A stretch of DNA of 64,000 nucleotides, from the NCBI RefSeq assembly GCF_009707515.1, contig NZ_WLYI01000001.1, positions 124,001 through 188,000 on the forward strand, written 5' to 3'. The notes beneath the pieces are model-generated. The model was not told the origin of the DNA, did no database searches, and saw nothing but the letters and a program-made list of their open reading frames with translations. Source of the stretch: Pseudomonas karstica (GTDB lineage: Bacteria; Pseudomonadota; Gammaproteobacteria; Pseudomonadales; Pseudomonadaceae). The position numbers and the translations under genes are program-made. Of the stretch, positions 61,311 to 64,000 are shown piece after piece; position 1 is the first letter of the stretch, and every line of letters starts with the position of its first letter.

Positions 61311-62222
61311 ATGAACAAGCCTTTCATTTCGCTGTGCCCTGAAATTACTCGGGCGCACGCGCTGACGCTGATGGATTGGTTGGAGGATGAGCGCGTCACC
61401 TGCTATCTGAGCGATTCGCGCCATGTCTCCCGCTCCATCGAGCAAGTCATCGATCGAACTCAATTGCCGATCCTGACCCATCTATTCAACCGGGGCGGCC
61501 GATTCTTCATGGCCTATGACCGACATGACGCCCCGGTGGGCTTTGTCCGTCTAATCAAGACCGGCTCAAATTGCGAGATAGTCCTGGTCATCGGAGACAG
61601 TGACAAATGGGGCCGAAACCTTGGCGCCCGCACGATCCGCGAAGGCATGAAACTGGCCTTCCTCGACATGCGGGCCAAGAAGCTCATCGCCAAGATCCAC
61701 CCGGACAACACGCGCTCGCTGAAAGCCTTTCTGCGCAGCGGCTTTCTGCTTGAGAGCGAAACGCCGGCATTGAAGTCATTTTCCATGACGGCGGGGCGCT
61801 ATCTCCAGTTCTTGCGCGAAGGTGCCGGTGGCGACTCCACTAGGATCTACATCACTGAAATCGACAAGGCCAGGCTCGAGAGTCTAATCGCGCTCGAGCA
61901 AGGCCCGGCCATTGTTGAACTCGAACATGAGCTTGAGCGAGCCATTGTCGTCAAGCCGCAGCAGGTGGCGTGCAATGTCGTCACGATGAACTCTAGGGCC
62001 TTGCTGCAGCTGGACGACGAAGAGATCGAAGTGGCCTTGGTCTACCCTGAAGACGCGGACAGCAACGCAGGGAAGCATTCCGTGTATTCCGACATCGGCG
62101 CCGCCATCCTGGGCTATCAGGAGGGGGACGCCATCGACTGGCGAATTTCTGATCGGACCCGCCGGATTGAGATCAGGAAAGTGCTTTACCAGCCGGAGGC
62201 TGCGGGCGATTTCCACCTATAA
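61311..62222 (+). CDS. GNAT acetyltransferase fused to an Rnk-like domain
   Basis: The 303-residue protein has two parts. Residues 1-160 are a GNAT fold with VIGDSDKWGRNLGARTIREG as the CoA loop and IHPDNTRSLKAFLRSGF as the end motif. Residues about 190-303 resemble Rnk, the RNA-polymerase secondary-channel protein of the GreA/B C-terminal type, with VTMNSRALLQLDDEEIEVAL, LVYPEDADSN, and SVYSDIGAAILGYQEGDAID. Databases call such fusions bifunctional GNAT/nucleoside diphosphate kinase regulators; no biochemical role is established. The ATG at 61311 is preferred over one 51 bases upstream because the fold starts there. It is next to glmS, convergent with it. Confidence 0.85.
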   Translation: MNKPFISLCPEITRAHALTLMDWLEDERVTCYLSDSRHVSRSIEQVIDRTQLPILTHLFNRGGRFFMAYDRHDAPVGFVRLIKTGSNCEIVLVIGDSDKWGRNLGARTIREGMKLAFLDMRAKKLIAKIHPDNTRSLKAFLRSGFLLESETPALKSFSMTAGRYLQFLREGAGGDSTRIYITEIDKARLESLIALEQGPAIVELEHELERAIVVKPQQVACNVVTMNSRALLQLDDEEIEVALVYPEDADSNAGKHSVYSDIGAAILGYQEGDAIDWRISDRTRRIEIRKVLYQPEAAGDFHL

Positions 62223-62402
62223 TTGCGCCTTTTGCCCAGTGTTCGTCCATCAGGCGCGAGGATCCCCCAAGGACGGGGCCTCGCTTTCCGTGCCTGAACG
62301 GCGCGTTGGATGGTCAAGGGTAGGAGCGGAGCCAGTTGCGAAAGGCAGGAGGCGGTAGGACAGACCTAGCCGGCTCCCGCGACAGTTTTATTCTCTAAAA
62401 CC

Positions 62403-62463
62403 ATGCCCTTCTAATTACCGCCAGGTGTTACTCCACGGTCACCGACTTGGCCAGGTTACGCGG
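62403..62463 (-). other. attTn7 site at the glmS 3' end, apparently unoccupied
   Basis: Tn7 inserts about 25 bases beyond the glmS stop after TnsD binds the 3' end of the gene. The last codons (AAGTCGGTGACCGTGGAGTA, stop at 62428-62430) are the usual Pseudomonas form, and position 62403 is the expected insertion point. The 205-bp gap between glmS and the neighbouring gene contains no Tn7 end or gene, only GGTAGGAGCGGAGCC, a weak REP relic. Confidence 0.7.
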
Positions 62464-64000
62464 CTGGTCAACGTCGGTACCCTTGAGCACCGCCACGTAG
62501 TACGACAATAGCTGCAACGGGATGGTGTAGAGGATCGGCGACAGGGTGTCGTGGATATGCGGCATGTTGATGACGTGAGTGCCTTCACCATTGGTCATGC
62601 CGGCCTTCTCATCGGCAAACACAATCAGTTGGCCGCCACGGGCGCGCACTTCCTGCAGGTTGGACTTGAGCTTCTCCAGCAGTTCGTTGTTCGGTGCCAC
62701 AGTGACCACGGGCATGTCGTCGTCGACCAGGGCCAACGGGCCATGCTTCAGTTCACCGGCCGGGTAGGCTTCGGCGTGAATATAGGAAATTTCCTTGAGT
62801 TTCAGGGCACCTTCCATCGCCACCGGGTACTGCGCGCCACGGCCGAGGAACAAGGTGTGGTTCTTGTCGGCGAACAGCTCGGCGACTTTCTCCACGGTGC
62901 CATCCATCGCCAGGGCTTCGCCCAGGCGGGTCGGCAGGCGGCGTAGCTCTTCTACAAGAGTGGCTTCAACACCATCGGCCAGGGTCCCGCGTACTTGGCC
63001 CAGGGAAAGGGTCAGCAGCAACAGGCCGACGAGTTGAGTCGTGAAGGCTTTGGTAGAAGCCACGCCGATTTCACGACCGGCCTGGGTCAGCAGCGTCAGG
63101 TCCGACTCACGCACCAGGGAACTGATGCTGACGTTGCAAATCGCCAGGCTGGCGAGGTAGCCCAATTCTTTGGCATTACGCAGGGCAGCCAGGGTATCGG
63201 CGGTTTCGCCGGACTGGGAGATGGTTACAAACAAGGTGTCCGGTTGAACCACTACTTTGCGGTAGCGGAATTCGCTGGCCACTTCCACCTGGCACGGGAT
63301 ACCGGCCAGTTCTTCCAGCCAGTAACGGGCAACCATACCGGCGTGGTAACTGGTGCCGCAGGCAACGATTTGTACATTGCGTACCTTGGCAAACAGCTCG
63401 GCGGCTTGCGGGCCAAAGGCATTGACCAGCACTTGGTTCTGGCTCAATCGACCTTCCAGGGTGCGTTGCACCACGGACGGCTGCTCATGGATTTCCTTGA
63501 GCATGAAATGGCGGAACTCGCCCTTCTCGGCGGCTTCGGCACCGTCACGGTACTGCACCGCTTCACGTTCAACGGACAAGCCGTTAACGTCCCAGATCTG
63601 CACGCTTTCACGACGGATTTCAGCAATATCGCCTTCCTCCAGGTACATGAAGCGGTCGGTGACCTGACGCAGGGCCAATTGGTCGGAAGCAAGGAAGTTC
63701 TCACCCAGGCCGAGACCGATCACCAACGGGCTGCCACTGCGGGCGGCAACCAGCCGGTCCGGCTGGCTCGCGCTGATCACGGCCAGGCCATAGGCCCCGT
63801 GCAGTTCCTTGACGGTGGCCTTGAGGGCAGTGGTCAGGTCGCTGTGGTCCTTGAGCTTATGGTCCAGCAGGTGAGCGATGACTTCGGTGTCGGTGTCCGA
63901 GGTAAATACATAGCCGAGGCCTTTGAGCTGTTCGCGCAGCACTTCGTGGTTTTCAATGATGCCGTTGTGCACCACAGCCAAGTCACCGGAGAAGTGCGGG
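62428..64000 (-). CDS. glmS: GlmS, glucosamine-6-phosphate synthase (5' end beyond the window)
   Basis: GlmS makes glucosamine-6-phosphate from fructose-6-phosphate and glutamine, feeding peptidoglycan and LPS synthesis. The visible 523 codons contain the end of the glutaminase domain ([40 protein letters not shown]) and both SIS sugar-phosphate domains: [31 protein letters not shown] and [19 protein letters not shown]. The C-terminus LAKSVTVE is canonical. The gene runs off the right edge, so the N-terminal catalytic cysteine is not seen. Confidence 0.97.
   Translation of the reverse strand, partial: PHFSGDLAVVHNGIIENHEVLREQLKGLGYVFTSDTDTEVIAHLLDHKLKDHSDLTTALKATVKELHGAYGLAVISASQPDRLVAARSGSPLVIGLGLGENFLASDQLALRQVTDRFMYLEEGDIAEIRRESVQIWDVNGLSVEREAVQYRDGAEAAEKGEFRHFMLKEIHEQPSVVQRTLEGRLSQNQVLVNAFGPQAAELFAKVRNVQIVACGTSYHAGMVARYWLEELAGIPCQVEVASEFRYRKVVVQPDTLFVTISQSGETADTLAALRNAKELGYLASLAICNVSISSLVRESDLTLLTQAGREIGVASTKAFTTQLVGLLLLTLSLGQVRGTLADGVEATLVEELRRLPTRLGEALAMDGTVEKVAELFADKNHTLFLGRGAQYPVAMEGALKLKEISYIHAEAYPAGELKHGPLALVDDDMPVVTVAPNNELLEKLKSNLQEVRARGGQLIVFADEKAGMTNGEGTHVINMPHIHDTLSPILYTIPLQLLSYYVAVLKGTDVDQPRNLAKSVTVE

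Noticed and set aside
62300-62390. Full REP element next to glmS
   Set aside because: Only GGTAGGAGCGGAGCC is recognisable and the palindrome is not complete, so it is at most a relic.

Overview
The window looks like a chromosomal segment of a fluorescent Pseudomonas (P. fluorescens group). The evidence is Pseudomonas-type gene order (purEK, aspA, pycAB with its LysR gene, uvrD, the zigA/dksA2/folE2 zinc cluster, cls, glmS), the GGAGCGAGCTTGCTCGCGAA-type REP palindromes typical of this group, and dense coding. glmS normally lies near oriC in Pseudomonas, so this is probably origin-proximal DNA. No rRNA, tRNA, CRISPR array, insertion sequence or prophage gene was seen.

Layout. 0-7.8 kb: purine genes purE-purK behind a leader with an intrinsic-terminator hairpin, a HypT-like LysR gene divergent from aspA, a Na+/amino-acid symporter and an asparaginase. 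7.8-17.3 kb: an AraC regulator, an acetylpolyamine deacetylase with a polyamine-binding protein, a MocR regulator facing a PaiB-like FMN protein and two acetyltransferases, then homocysteine S-methyltransferase facing an incomplete ABC importer. 17.6-22.0 kb: two autotransporters with paralogous barrels, the second almost without passenger. 22.1-27.7 kb: two-subunit pyruvate carboxylase, its LysR regulator and a HexR-like RpiR regulator. 27.9-38.4 kb: an apparently frameshifted GGDEF/EAL gene, uvrD, a Tim44-like protein, SMI1/KNR4, a CPA2 antiporter, a thioesterase, a lipoprotein, pdxY and a DUF3301 gene.

38.4-49.1 kb is a zinc-starvation block around two identical 15-bp Zur boxes (41715 and 43456). 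One drives dksA2-zigA-DUF1826-cobW leftwards and a small secreted protein rightwards. The other drives a cell-wall amidase leftwards and folE2, a metal ABC importer, hisI2, a gamma carbonic anhydrase and a second dihydroorotase rightwards. The logic is replacement of zinc-dependent enzymes plus zinc uptake and allocation.

49.1-62.4 kb continues the metal and envelope theme: DUF3617, cardiolipin synthase, cyclopropane fatty acid synthase, a bufferin-type copper RiPP operon (precursor, MNIO enzyme, partner), and a four-gene operon of three SPFH (HflK/HflC-like) proteins plus an HmtA-like P-type importer. A near-match Zur box (11 of 13 core bases) lies at that operon's start. One SPFH protein has a histidine-rich cytoplasmic tail, while the ATPase lacks an N-terminal metal-binding domain. 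This SPFH-ATPase unit is the most interesting system in the window. A GNAT-Rnk fusion gene and the 3' part of glmS, with an apparently unoccupied attTn7 site, close the window.

Other structure: two clusters of DnaA-box 9-mers (12.3 kb and 38.6 kb) lie inside coding sequence, and several Pseudomonas palindromic repeat families sit between genes.
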